A stretch of 64,000 nt of DNA from Proteles cristata cristata (GCA_017311185.1 JAESUZ010003395.1:744001-808000), one strand, 5' to 3'; shown: positions 46,845-58,312, numbered from the stretch's first letter. The notes: generated by a model from the letters alone, not told the origin. Made by a program: numbers and translations.

Positions 46845-47549
46845 AAAACTGGAGAAACCATGTAGTAAACAAAATAAAGGGTTACTTTATAATAAAGGAA
46901 TTATGCAATTATTAAACAGTAAGCAACAAGTAGAAAATTAATCCTTATTAAAAGCAAGAAGTAGAAAAATACCCAACAGTTGAGTCAACTATTTAACAAA
47001 TACATGAAAATGATCAGCTTGCTATCAAACAAATGAAAATTTGAGTAGTAATGATATGTTTTATTACATTGTCAGCTATTTTCTCAATCACTAATACACT
47101 ATGTCAGCAATTGTGTAATCAAATTTATAATATCAATCACTTGAGATGGCCACGTAAATTAGAATTTTTCAATTAAAAAGCTCTTTAGATGTACAAATAG
47201 AGTTTTAAGAATATTCAAAGCTTTGAGCCAACAAATCTGCTTTTGAGATATATCTAAGGCTATATTCTTAAGTGCAGAAAACACATAAAGAACATATGTT
47301 TATTTCAAAGTTATTCACAAGACACTAGAAGCAACCCAAATGTTAACAACACAATACCAGAAAAATTGGCATGTCTTGAAATGTAAACCCAATTAAAAAA
47401 AAAAAACAGTTGAAAACATAGATCAAAGCACAGTGTTGCCTCTTACCTAAATTCCATTTTTAAAAAGTCAATTTTAATCAAGAAGCATGTATTGACAAAA
47501 ATTATCCTGAAGTGATAGCAAATACATATAGCAAATAAGGAAGGAGAAA

Positions 47550-47870
47550 CAGTAGTAGAAGTGGTAAAAATAGGCACATGAGTAAGAATTTAAGTTCAAT
47601 AGCTATAACAGATTTAAAAACAAATCAGTGGTCTAAATAGAGTATACACGAGGACTGGTCCTATGAGGACTTTGACTCCATGATGTGAGAGACCTAGGTA
47701 GTTGTATCTTGTTGCCCTCACCATTTTAAGGTGTTGCTCTCATTGACCTGTTCATGGTTATAAGCTAAATCCTGGAAGCATTGGTAGAAAGACCAATTTA
47801 GCTGATGCACAATGGACCCCAAATGGTCACATTTTAAGAGTTAAATTTTTATTGTTTTAAAAGTTGGATC
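47550..47870. repeat. Ancient repeat copy A (pairs with 48721-49195)
   Basis: It shares an ordered series of blocks with copy B: cagtagta, aaaataggcacat, agttcaatagctat, gactccatg, ggtgttgctctcattgacct and a following catggtta. Similarity is seen directly between the two copies. The family is not identified. Confidence 0.6.
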
Positions 47871-48284
47871 GCCACAATTCAATTATGCTACCCAGAAGTT
47901 AATAGAATTTTTAACATTGTAGCCAGAATTTCTTGTTTTTATATGTTCCAAATATCTAGAAAAGGAGAGAGAATAATATTACAAACATGTATAAACTCAA
48001 CGCCAATAAACATATTTTGACACATTTTCTGCAGATATTTTTAAAAGAAAATGTTACAGACACCGTTGGAATCCCTTAATATTTTCAATTCCATTCCTCC
48101 TCCTCAGAATCAACTATTATACTTATGTTGTTGGGTTTTCTATCCAAACATGTTTCAGTATTTTCCTCCATATCTAATATATCATATAGCCACAAACTTC
48201 CAAAAGGTTTTTAGATTTGGCTCATAAAACACCACAAAATATTCTTTTAAGAGGTTTTGTTTAAGTTACATTGAATTTATTGCT
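47871..48284. other. Unassigned non-coding interval
   Basis: AT-rich, possibly an old L1M 3' fragment, but not clear enough to call. Confidence 0.4.
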
Positions 48285-48720
48285 TGATTGAAGAAGAATT
48301 AACATTTTCCCATTTTTAATTTTTTCATTCATGAATATACTCTATTGATTCATTTATTGGTCTCCTGCTATGTACTTCAAAATAATTTGGTATTTTTCTA
48401 TGATTTTCATCGTAATACTTATAAATTGCTTATTACATTTAAGGTTAGATCACTTTTGGGGTTTCCTCTTAATATGAAACAGCTTTTTCTTAACAACATC
48501 TTCCAGTTGGCTTGTTATGGGTTTATGGTATAATTTTAATGTTTTCATCTTGGTCTTAGAAGCAGTTACCTGGCTGATCTTTCTTACTATTTTAACTGGC
48601 TTGTCTGAGATTGTCTTAGATTTTGTGTTTTACTAGAAATAATGCCAGTTATTATGTTTTCTTCTATTTCACTATCCACAACCTCCAGTAAGGCAGTGAG
48701 TAAGAATTTCAGTGAATTGC
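48285..48720 (-). mobile_element. Probable L1M ORF2 fragment
   Basis: T-rich plus-strand sequence with aatgccagttattatgtttt, cttctatttcactatccaca and acctccagtaaggcagtgag resembles the antisense of the L1 RT region. It would be the downstream part of the larger minus-strand L1M at 49220-53686. Confidence 0.4.
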
Positions 48721-49195
48721 AGTAGTAAAAATGGGCACATAAGAATTAAAATTCAATAGCTATCCCAGATACTTAAAGAAAATTAATGGCTTAAAGAAAA
48801 TAAAATACTTACACGGATTGGTATAACGACTCCATGGGGTCAGAGAGCAAATTGGTTTTATCGAGCTCTATGCCATTTTTAGGATGTTGCTCGCGTCCTC
48901 ATGTTCCAGAATGACCATAGCTACACATCTAGCTCAGTAGGCACAAAAGCCTAAGACCAAAAAATGAGATGTGTTCCTTCCCTTTAAAGATGTCTCTTAA
49001 AAGTTACACACATTTCCCCAAACACTTCCAAAATGGACACAGTTATATCCACTTGCTAGAGAGGCTGGGCCATTTGGGAGCCATGGGCCCGCTCCAAAAC
49101 CCAGTTGTTATATTAGTGCAAAAGAAGAGAACAGACATTGAAGAAATCCTTAGGGGTTTCAAAGAGACTGCCTCTAACATTGTACCCATTTGAAG
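48721..49195. repeat. Ancient repeat copy B (pairs with 47550-47870)
   Basis: cagtagtaaaaatgggcaca, aaaattcaatagctatccca, acgactccatggggtcagag, aggatgttgctcgcgtcctc align with copy A. It continues further (aagttacacacatttcccca, ggctgggccatttgggagcc). It appears to interrupt the minus-strand L1M. A 74-codon frame inside it has no other support. Confidence 0.6.
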
Positions 49196-49219
49196 AAGTC
49201 GCCTCCTGCAACTAGTTAT

Positions 49220-50110
49220 TGTAGCCTTTTTTATTGTGAATAAATATTTCTATGGACCTATTGAGATGATCACATTTTTTACAACTTGCTAATGTGGGAT
49301 ATTTTATTAATAAATATAATGCTAAATATTTCTTGCATTCCTATAGTAAGCCATACTTAGCCAAAATAAATTATTTAAAGATATTCCTGGATTTGATTGG
49401 CATGCATTTTGTTTATGATTTGCCTTCTATTTTCTTAAGTGTACTAATCATTAATTTTATTAGCTGGTGTCAGCTTCTACTAATATCAGATTTATGTTCA
49501 GTAGCTTTGCTTCTTTTAATTTGTTCTCTGAAACTCTGAGGTATGCATTATGATTCCTTGAAAATTTAGTTAAATTCATAGAACAATTTCATCTTAGTTC
49601 CTTTTTGAGCTAGGTGGTAGGAAGGGAGAACTTTTTTTTTCCCAATTCAATGTTTTGTTTTCTGTTATGTGTTAAAGAATACTGGAATCTGTATCTTCTC
49701 CAAAAACATTCTCACATATTTTAGGTTTTAAAATGTGTTGAGTGTAGTTTTTCTCGTAGTTCCTTATGCTTTTTTTGTTTTCAATTCTACAAAAACTGTA
49801 CTGATGTTGCATTCCCATTCTATGCAATTTATTTGCACCTTCTCCCTTTTTTGTTCAATCAATTTTATCAATACGTATTGGTTGTTTGCAAAAAATCCAT
49901 ATTTTGCCTTTATTGGTAATTTATGTTATTGCTTTGTTTTCTATGTAATTGATTCCTGGTTGTTTCTATTTTTTCCATTTTTTTTTTACTCTTTATTTGG
50001 AAAAAGGAAGATTTAATTGTAGTGTAGCTTCTTGAAAAGAAAACCTCAATCTTTCAATTTTCCTTATTTTCTAAAATATCTACTTAATGTGATAAATTAT
50101 CCTCCCAGTA
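49220..50110 (-). mobile_element. Old L1M, ORF2 RT-region segment
   Basis: The antisense of L1 RT: tcttgcattcctatagtaag, ctggatttgattggcatgca, ttgtttatgatttgccttct, aattcatagaacaatttcat. It is one segment of a fragmented minus-strand L1M that continues at 51280, 51990 and 52640-53686. Confidence 0.62.
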
Positions 50111-50127
50111 CATCACACAAGTTTTTG

Positions 50128-50210
50128 TTTTGTTTTTTTTTAAATGTTTATTTATTTTTGAGAGAGAGAGAGAGGGAATGGGGGAGGGGCAGAGAGAAAG
50201 ACATGGAATC
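50128..50210 (-). mobile_element. Carnivore SINE tail fragment (5'-truncated)
   Basis: tttttttttaaatgtttatt, tatttttgagagagagagag, gaatgggggaggggcagaga, aagacatggaatc is the antisense tail and CT-rich block only. A weak cacaa/cacaa flank (50116-50120, 50211-50215) could be a short TSD. Confidence 0.82.
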
Positions 50211-50242
50211 CACAATGTTTAACTCATGAATTATTTAGAAGT

Positions 50243-51272
50243 ATATTATTTTATTTTTCAAATTTACATTCAAGTTAGTATATAGTGCAACAATATTTTG
50301 GGAGTAGATTCCTTAATTCCCCTTACCCATTTGCTCATCCTCCCTCCCACAACCCCGCCAGGACAAACCCCCTGTTTGTCCTCCATATGTCTCTTATGTT
50401 TTGTACCCCTCCCTGTTTTTATATTATTTTTGCTTCCCTTCCCTTATGTTCACTTGTTTTGTATCTTAGAGTTCTCATATGAGTCAAGTCATAGGATATT
50501 TGTCTTTCTCTGACTAATTTTGCTTAGCACAGTACCCTCTAGTTCCATCCACATAGTTGCAAATGGCAAGATTTCATTATTTTTTATTGCCGAGTAATAT
50601 TCCATTGTGTATATATACTACATCTTCTTTATACATTCATCCATCTATGGACATCTGGGCTCTTTCCAAACTTTGGCTATTGTTGATAGTGCTGCTATAA
50701 ACATTGGGGTGCATGTGCTCCTTTGAAACAGCACACCCGTATCCCTGGGATAAATACCTAGTAGTGTAATTGCTGGGTAATAGGGTAGGTCTATTTTTAA
50801 CTTTTTGAGGAGCCTCCATATTGTTTCCCAGAGTGGCAGCACTAATTTGCATTCCCACCAGCAGTGCAAAAGAGATCCTCTTTCTCTGCATCCTTGCCAA
50901 CATCTGTTGTTGCCTGAGTTGTTAATGTTGCCACTCTGACAGGTGTGAGGTGGTATCTCAGTGTGGTTTTGATTTGTATTTCCCTGATGATGAGTGATGT
51001 TGAGCATTTTTTCATGTGTCAGTTGGCCATCTGGATGTCTTCTTAGGAGAAGTGTCTATTCATGTCTTTTGCCCATTTCTTCACTGGATTATTTGCTCTA
51101 TGGGTGTTGAGTTTGATAAGTTCTTTATAGATTTTGGATACTAACCCTTTATCTGATATGTCATTTGCAAATATCTTCTCCCATTCAATGGTTGCCTTTT
51201 AGTTTTGCTCATTATTTCCTTTACTATGCAGAAGCTTTTTATTTTGATGCAGTCCCAGTAATTCATTTTTGC
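50243..51272 (-). mobile_element. L1, 5'-truncated, inserted in an older L1M
   Basis: The 3' UTR is at 50243-50500, antisense ORF2 C-terminal sequence up to 51272. The 7-bp TSD tagaagt (50236-50242, 51273-51279) joins two parts of the older L1M (ttatttagaagt then gcatttcttg). It resembles the L1 at 1-640 and is much better preserved than its host. Confidence 0.92.
50500..51272 (-). pseudogene. L1 ORF2 C-terminal fragment
   Basis: The minus frame 50645-51007 shows [59 protein letters not shown] and FIAALSTIAKVWKEP, the ORF2p C-terminal domain in order. It is interrupted by a stop at 50645 and by shifts before 51007. No endonuclease or RT core. Non-functional. Confidence 0.88.
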
Positions 51273-51279
51273 TAGAAGT

Positions 51280-51600
51280 GCATTTCTTGTTTGTTTTCAA
51301 TCATATGTTTTTCAGTATCCCTATAACTAATTACATTGCATTAAGATCAGGTCATATGATTTATGGGATATCACGTTTTGGGGAGTTACAGAAACTTTTT
51401 GGTAGCTTAAAATATTGCCAGCTTTTGTAGTTTCTAGTGTGCATTTAAGTAGAATGTACACTTCTTGAGGGGGAAGAGTCTATATTATGTTTATAAGGTT
51501 TAATTTTTAGTAATACTTTTAAATTCGTCCATATTCAAGTTATTTTTTATATTTATGTTATTTAACAGTTTTCTAGATAGAAATGTCAAAAACTTTCACT
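51280..51600 (-). mobile_element. Old L1M segment (continues 49220-50110)
   Basis: Antisense L1 ORF2: gaagtgcatttcttgtttgt, gcattaagatcaggtcatat, gtgcatttaagtagaatgta, cacttcttgaggggg. It resumes right after the younger L1. Confidence 0.6.
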
Positions 51601-51766
51601 ATAACAGTGGAGAAACCTGATGGAGCTACCCAACCACTACCCTAACTTTTCAAAGGTGACACCACTTGTGAAGAAACATACCACATCAATGTCTCTCCTG
51701 ATATGATGCACTGAGAAGAACACAACATCACTCTTGCGGTACCCTTGCCAAAACATGTATGACCTC

Positions 51767-51952
51767 TGCGGTGCCTTGTGGCTCACTCGGTTAAGTGTCC
51801 AACTTCAGCTCAGGTCATGATCTCACAGTTTATGAGTTCAAGCCCCACATTGGGTTCTCCACTGTCAGCGCAGAGTCCACCTCGGATTCTCTGTCTCTCT
51901 GTCTCTCTGTCTCTCTGTCTCTCTCTCTCTGTCTCTGCCCCTCCCCTAAAAA
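51767..51952 (+). mobile_element. Carnivore tRNA-Lys SINE with CTGTCTCT repeats
   Basis: Head tgcggtgccttgtggctcac, cagctcaggtcatgatctca, gttcaagccccacattgggt, then an expanded ctctgtct run at 51890-51938. The TSD tatgacctc is at 51758-51766 and 51953-51961. Confidence 0.93.
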
Positions 51953-51989
51953 TATGACCTCATGAGAAAACATCAGACAAACCCAAACT

Positions 51990-52140
51990 GAAGAGTATTC
52001 TACATATATTTGATCAATATTCTTCAGTAGGCCTTTGCTTTATGTATCTTTAAATAGTATTATCACCTAAGTAAAGGATATTGACCTATACCTTTAAAAT
52101 GGATAATCACTGCATAGGTTTCTTTATTTCTTCCCTATCC
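51990..52140 (-). mobile_element. Possible L1M segment
   Basis: agaaggaactattg-like order is not preserved, but ttgacctatacctttaaaat and the T-rich context fit the same antisense L1M body. Weak. Confidence 0.3.
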
Positions 52141-52610
52141 TGATCTGTGGTAGTCAGGATCCCATCAGGAAAAAAACCACACTATACAGAGAATCTGTTG
52201 CATAAAGATGGAGAGCTGAAAATTTTGAGGTAGCTTGGAGCTAATTACTGTAAGAAGCAGTTACTGTCTCTAGAACTCAGGGAAGGAATGGATTTTATAG
52301 AACCGATAAGCTCAGAGAAGCTGCCTCATGGAAGTGATACATAAGCTGCTAATAAAACAAATATGACTAGACCAGTTCTGGGTGAGATGAAAGAATTTGG
52401 AAGCAGAAGCAAATTTTCACTGATAGAGCAACAGTGACAGAAGAAAGAATGGACATCTCTTATCCCTTTCAATCTCTAGCGCCATCTATTGGCAGAGCTT
52501 AATGGAAACCAGCTAGAACAGCATCTGGGAAATATAGTTTGCACAATCCCAGTGTCACAGAACACAAGTTAAGAGCAGATTTGGTATTGAGAGACAGTAG
52601 GCAAATAACT
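52141..52610. repeat. Unclassified interspersed repeat or unique insert
   Basis: tggtagtcaggatcccatca, ctagcgccatctattggcag, gcatctgggaaatatagttt, gagcagatttggtattgaga recall a mammal-wide repeat whose name I cannot give. It separates two parts of the L1M. Confidence 0.45.
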
Positions 52611-52639
52611 GACACACCATTACTGCTTTCCTTCGAATC

Positions 52640-53686
52640 TGGCTCTCCCAATATTAATATTAATTCTAAAATTAATATTCTAATTGAAATTAGAACATCA
52701 GCTTTCTTCTAAGATTTGCTAATATCTTTATTGTTAAGAATTTTTTGTGTCATCCCCTTTTATAGTTTGTACCGTTTCTTTCAGTAGTGGTTTGTTTTAT
52801 TAATGTTTAATGCTATTGCTGATGTATGTTAAATACTTTTTAAACTTATTTTTCTTATTTACCATAACTTTTAATAAGCCTAACTTCATCTTGTCTTTCT
52901 ACCTCCTATTACATTCATCAAATTCTTTTTTTTTTTTTTTCTGTAATGTTCTTCCACTGGTCTGCCAAGTTTGCCTTCTATTTCTATTCTTCAGTCATCA
53001 CCTTTCCCTCTTTTAAAATGTATACTTATTCTAACTAATAAGTTATAAGTTTCTTTGCTTATAAGTTTATTTGCTGACTATTTTCTCATACATGACATGT
53101 TTTCGTTCGAGATTCAATTTCCTTCTTGTAAATGTTCTTTCTGCAAGAAAATATGTGTATTGCATGTATTAATAATGTATGGAAATGTCTTTATTTCATA
53201 CTTAATACTGAATGACAGTTTTTCAGAGTTACAGGTTCTAAGATGAAAGTTGTTTTATTTCTCTTAGTACTTTGATGTATGGACGTCTTATGTCAATTTG
53301 TCTAGGTATATATTTTGGTTTATTTTTCCTTCTTAGGACTCATTGGGCTTCAAAACAGGAGATTCATTTTGTACTCTCTAGAAAACTATTGAATATTAAC
53401 TCTGGAAATATTCAAATTTTCTCCATTCTCTTCCTTTTCTGGAGTTCTTACTAGACATATATTTAAGCTTACCATTTTGACCTCTGTGTTTCAACTTCTA
53501 TTTCATATATCCCATATTTGGTTTTTATTTGTTATGTTGTGAGTGATTTTTCTCATATGTCATATTTTTTAATTCACTAAGCTTCCTTTCATGTGCATTT
53601 AATTTGCTGTTTAATCTTTTAATTTCAATTACTAGATTTTTACTTTCTGGAATTTCTGTTTGGCTGATTAAGATTATCCATTTGGA
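52640..53686 (-). mobile_element. Old L1M 5' part (endonuclease to 5' UTR region)
   Basis: Antisense: catcagctttcttctaagat (endonuclease side), then from 53225 gttgttttatttctcttagt, ggactcattgggcttcaaaa, aaatattcaaattttctcca, tggagttcttactagacata, aattactagatttttacttt, ctggaatttctgtttggctg, which is the L1M 5'-region pattern. The order agrees with one minus-strand element from 49220 to here. Confidence 0.6.
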
Positions 53687-53910
53687 GGACGCCTGGGTGG
53701 TTCAATCAGTGAGGCGTCGGACTTCGGCTCAGGTCATGATCTCACGGTTCATGGGTTTGTGCCCCACGTCGGGCTCTGTGCTGACAGCTAGCTCAGAGCC
53801 TGGAACCTGCTTCAAATTCTGTATCTCCCTCTCTTAGACCCTCCCCTGCTCACGCTGTCTCTTTCTCTCTCTCAGAAATAAATAAAACATTTAAAAAAAT
53901 TTTTTTAAAT
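53687..53910 (+). mobile_element. Carnivore tRNA-Lys SINE at the junction of two L1s
   Basis: ggacgcctgggtggttcaat, cggctcaggtcatgatctca, ccccacgtcgggctctgtgc. Mark ctgacagctagctcagagcc as in 36023-36219; gaccctcccctg block; tail agaaataaataaaacattta. The TSD gattatccatttgga (53672-53686) recurs as gattatctctttgga (53911-53925). Confidence 0.95.
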
Positions 53911-53925
53911 GATTATCTCTTTGGA

Positions 53926-55547
53926 ATCAAGGGACACCACCAGAAACATAAAAAGATAGTAAGGGGATATTATGAACAACTCTTCCCATAAATTTGACAA
54001 TATAATTTGGATGGATAAAGTATTTTAGAGACATAAATTGCCATAACTCACTCAAGAAGATATAGACAAGCTGAAAACTATCACATCTGTTAAAGACATT
54101 AAATTTGCAGTTATAAATCTTTTTTCTTTTAACTTTTTAATGTTTATTTATTTTTGAGAGAGAGAGAGACAGAGTGTGAGCGGGAGAGGGGCAGAGAGAG
54201 AGGGAGACATAGAATCCGACGCAGGCTCCAGGCTCTGAGCTGTCAGCACAGAGCCCGACGTGGGGCTCGAACTTAAGGACCATGAGATCATGACCTGACC
54301 TGAAGTCGCAGGCTTAACTGCCTGAGCCACCCAGGTGTCCCACAGTTACAAATCTTTTAGCCACGAAAACTCCAGACTCAGATGGCTCTTCTGGCAACTT
54401 CTACAAAACATCTAATGAATAAAAATATCAATTTTTGTATAAATTTTTTTATAAAACCCTTCCGTATTATGGAAGTGGAGGAAAACACTTGCTAACTTAT
54501 TTTATGAGGCCAGCAAAGTCATACAAATAGATGATGGGAAGATTATAAACCAATGTTCCTTGTGAACAGAGAGATACAGATATCCTTAACAAAATACAAC
54601 CAAATTAAATCTAGCACAGTACAGAAAGGACAGCACACCATGACCTAACAAGACTTATCCCAAGACCTTAAGATTGGTTAAACATTTGTAAATGAATCAA
54701 CGTAACTCACCATATTAACAGACTAAAATATGAAAACCGTATATAAACATCTCAATAGATGCAGAAAACAGTTATTAAAATTCAGCATTCAAATGTGATT
54801 GATTAAACCAACAACCAAGCAAAACGCTCTCACTGAGCTGAGAATTGAAGGAGATTTTTCCTTGCTCCCTTAATCTGATAGAAAACATCTCCAAAAAATC
54901 TACAGCTAACGTATGTACCAGTAAAACAGTGAATGATTTTTCCCTAAGATCAGAAATAAAGTGAAGATGTTCCACCTTCAGTCTTCTTATTCGAAATCAT
55001 ACTGAAGGTCCCAGCTGAGATTACAAATTGCCAGTAGGAAGCAGAATGACTAGAATCCCTGCTATATCCCTGGTGGAAATGCAAATTGTTAACAGCCTTT
55101 TCCAAAGGTGTTTGAAGTTTCTTTAAAGTGCCCTAAGAAGAATACTTCTAACTCCTAGGGATTTATCTGAGTGAAATGGCAATTTATGTTCACACCAAAA
55201 CATATATGCAAATGTTTATAGCATCTTTGTTCATAATTGCTAAAAACTGAAGAATGGACAAAAATAATGTGGCAACTCCTTACAATGTAATAATAATCAG
55301 TAATAAAAACAATGAACTCCACATACATGTAATAACATGATTGAATCTCAGTCACATGATGCTAAGTGAAGGAAGCTACTTTTAAAAGGATATATATACT
55401 GTATAACTTCATTTACATGAAATTCTGGAAAAGCTAAAACTACTGGGACAGAGAACAGATCAGCTGTTATTAGGGCCTGGGATTGGCTACAAAAGGGGGC
55501 ATGGGGAAATACTTAGAGCTTATTTTACAAATAACCCCAAATGTGCA

Positions 55548-55581
<34 letters not shown>

Positions 55582-55800
55582 ATCAAAATATAAAATATAA
55601 TATATTAAAGTGATTATAATAGTATTTACACAACTGTGTATATATAAAATCAAGATATTTTATAGATATATTATATTTTATATCTTGTTTTTAGTGATAT
55701 TGATTACACAACTGTATACATTTGCCAAAACTTGCAGAACTATGTACCAAAAAGGGTGATTTTATTGTACGTAGATTATATTTTCATTTTAAAAAGTTTT
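53926..55800 (+). mobile_element. Old L1M, ORF2 to 3' end, split by a SINE
   Basis: Plus-strand ORF2 blocks in order: ggatattatgaacaactctt (53967s); cagatggctcttctggcaac (54380s), which reads DGSSGNFYKTSNE; tttatgaggccagcaaagtc; catctcaatagatgcagaaa (54749s). Then C-terminal gttcataattgctaaaaact (55230s) and ggcatggggaaatac. The 3' end is at 55700-55800 (acaactgtatacatttgcca). RT catalytic core YADD not seen; frames are broken. A (GT)n(TA)n run is at 55549-55580. Confidence 0.8.
54124..54342 (-). mobile_element. Carnivore tRNA-Lys SINE nested in L1M
   Basis: T-rich tail at the left, head complement (gcctgagccacccaggtgtc) at the right, canonical ctgacagctcag form. The 16-bp TSD cagttataaatctttt (54108-54123) recurs as cagttacaaatctttt (54343-54358). 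Confidence 0.95.
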
Positions 55801-58182
55801 TAAGTACTCTTCTAAAATACAATCCTATTCCAGCTTTATGTGTTCCTCTTCTTTCTGTTATCTCTTTTACATTTTTGGCATACTTACATAAAAATCTCTT
55901 CATATTGCTCATGATTTCTACTTCTTGAGACATTTTATCTTCAGCAGTGGTTCAGTGTTTTGTGTAATGACGTTACCAGTGGGTCTACCACCTAATGTTG
56001 TCAGTGCACATTTGGACTCCACAGTTATTCAAAGCACAGATTGGAGTTACGTATGCAAACTCTTGACTTTTTCCTCCCAGGGCACCAGATAATGCCAGTT
56101 TCTTATTGCTTCCACTAGCAGATCTTTTTTTTTCTTTTTTTTTTTTCAGTGTCCTGAGCACAGCAACCCTTTCATAGCTCAGTTTCAGTACCCCAATTGC
56201 TTGGATCCATTTCCTCATCGCCTGTCCACGTAGATATTAAACCCAGGCATCAATGTCTGGAGATGGCCTCTGGGCTTGGCTCCAGAAAGTAATTGGTGGC
56301 ATTTCATGTCACTTAAGGCTGCCATCTTGACTGAATGTTTCACAGCAATATTTCCTATCATGACCTTCTAACGTTGTTTGGTTTTTCTCACACACAGAAA
56401 AATTAATTGGAACATTGAGTTAATTGGGCATCTTAAAAAGGAAATTTTCGTATTGATTTTAGAGAATTTCTCTTTTAATTATCTGTTATATGGCATCAAT
56501 TTTCTATTAATACTTCATGTTTTATCAGAAATTTTATTGTTGTTGTTCTCATAGTGCCTGTATGTTATTTTTGGTACATCAAGTAATCCATTCAGGTAGA
56601 TGCATGCTGAAACCAGTAAGTGCCACTGATTTAATCAGCAAACAACTAAGGCTTCTTTGTAACCTAGCCTTGGAGTCCAAGAAAACCTGAAAGTTGAGAT
56701 ATATAAAGTATCCACATAATAAATGCATTCTTCCTTTTTTCAGAGGATTCAGATTTGTAAATATAATGTCCACTTTTAACTAAAAAGTAGTTTAAAACAA
56801 TGTTTACCTCTTGTTTGTTTTCCTGCCTTGAGAAAAATATATTTCTGAAATAATTTATAAAGCTGTCAAAGGCTAGATAAGTTAATAATACTGTATAATA
56901 GATCACTAGATTTAGAACATCTAACTGGAAAAGCTGGAAATGAGAAGTTTAAAGTTCAAGGAGGTCTGAAATCTAACAAGCTTAATCAAAGGAAAAGATG
57001 TGAAATGTTCACAAAAAGGAGTCTGCAAAGCCACACACACAGAAAGACTCTGCCAGTGTGGGAAAAGAATGGCAACTTTTTCCTATTAAGAAAAAATAAA
57101 AATAGGTCACATTGTTGACCTTGGCCATCCTCTGGCATAGTCATGTCACAGCCATAACACAGAGCATAACATAAATGGCCAAGGGGCTCTCAACATGTGA
57201 GAACAATTTCTGAAAAGGGGGTAGGAAATCAATTCATACTAATTTTAACTCCCTCTTGTTTCTGCAAAGGCTCATCTTGATTTCTTGGTGAACTTTAACA
57301 CTCTTAGTCTCCTTGACACAGTTCAGTCTTCATTCAGTTCCCTTTAGACTACAAAAGAGATCACTGGACCATAGACAGTGCAACAGATAAACATGACCTA
57401 TCTTGTACTAAAAACGAGTATGTCATGCTGAGCTGAAAGAAAAGAATTACATAGGGTAAATATGGTCCAGATGATAGGATCATATTACAGGCAAAAATAC
57501 ATTAAAATTTACCTCTAAAAATGGCATAGCAACTTTTTATACTCATCATCAAAAAAATCAGCAAATCTAAAAGTAAACATCACTCCATTACTGTCTAGTG
57601 TTGCACAATAGTTTATAAATCCACCAATCACTCAGTCAATCAAAGAAAAAGCACTCATTAAATATAAACTTTTATTCAAATTTTACTGGGTGCTATTGTG
57701 AATAGGAGTATAAGAACACATTCCAATAAAATTTTCATATTTAAAATATATTTTGATTGCTGCTAACAAGGGAAAACCCAGTATCTAATATACCTCTCTC
57801 ATTTCATTTTCTCATTATAATAGACACACACACACACACACACACACACAGATTATACAAACAGGAAGTAGAGAACACAAACCCTAAGTTAAGTCCATGA
57901 AGAGGGAAGGGTTAGGAAGAGGAATGTTAAGAATGTCTCTGTTTGTAGGGATGGATGGAAAAAAGTATATCCTTGAATATCTCCAAATCTACCCCTAAAA
58001 CTGAATGGCATGGATCATTTCAATAAAAGACTTCGATCTACCACTAATTCTCTGATTCTAACATAAAGATACAGAGTCTGTATTTACCAAACATGCTTCG
58101 GCTAAAAGGCATACCTTCTGAGTTTGACCATCAGCACCCCTCTTTATGCATCCATTTAGGCACTAAAGTTTTTACTATTCAT
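55801..58182. other. Unassigned non-coding interval
   Basis: About 2.4 kb without a confident repeat family or credible gene. Contains T-rich runs at 56126-56148 and a (CA)n at 57824-57850. Confidence 0.45.
57824..57850. repeat. (AC)n microsatellite
   Basis: About 13 pure AC units. Confidence 0.96.
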
Positions 58183-58312
58183 TATGTCTGTATATCTTGA
58201 CAGTAGTGGTAGTTATATGACTGTAGGCATTTGCCAAACACATAGAACCAAACTTTTCCAAAAGAGTGGATTTTACTGTATGTAAATTATATGTCAGCAA
58301 AAAAAAAATGTT
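58183..58312 (+). mobile_element. L1M 3'-terminal fragment
   Basis: tgtatatcttgacagtagtg, gttatatgactgtaggcatt, tgccaaacacatagaaccaa, gattttactgtatgtaaatt, atatgtcagcaaaaaaaa. It matches the same 3' end as 55690-55790 and ends in poly-A. Confidence 0.8.

Larger units (their letters stand above)
44940..47549 (+). mobile_element. L1M body with ORF2 remnant, two SINEs inside
   Basis: Decayed ORF2 blocks appear in 5'-to-3' order. RT-region pieces are near 45136-45210 (gaccaagtaggtcatttct), near 45230-45300 and near 45440 (ttgaagttacagccaatcca). C-terminal pieces are near 47010-47060 (aaatgatcagcttgct) and near 47290-47360 (gttattcacaagacactaga, agcaacccaaatgttaacaa). SINEs sit at 45674-45885 and 46644-46844. 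No intact frame remains. The limits are approximate. Confidence 0.62.

Noticed and set aside
49735..50016. 93-codon Phe-rich plus-strand frame resembling a membrane protein
   Set aside because: Hydrophobicity comes from T-rich antisense L1M sequence; not a gene.
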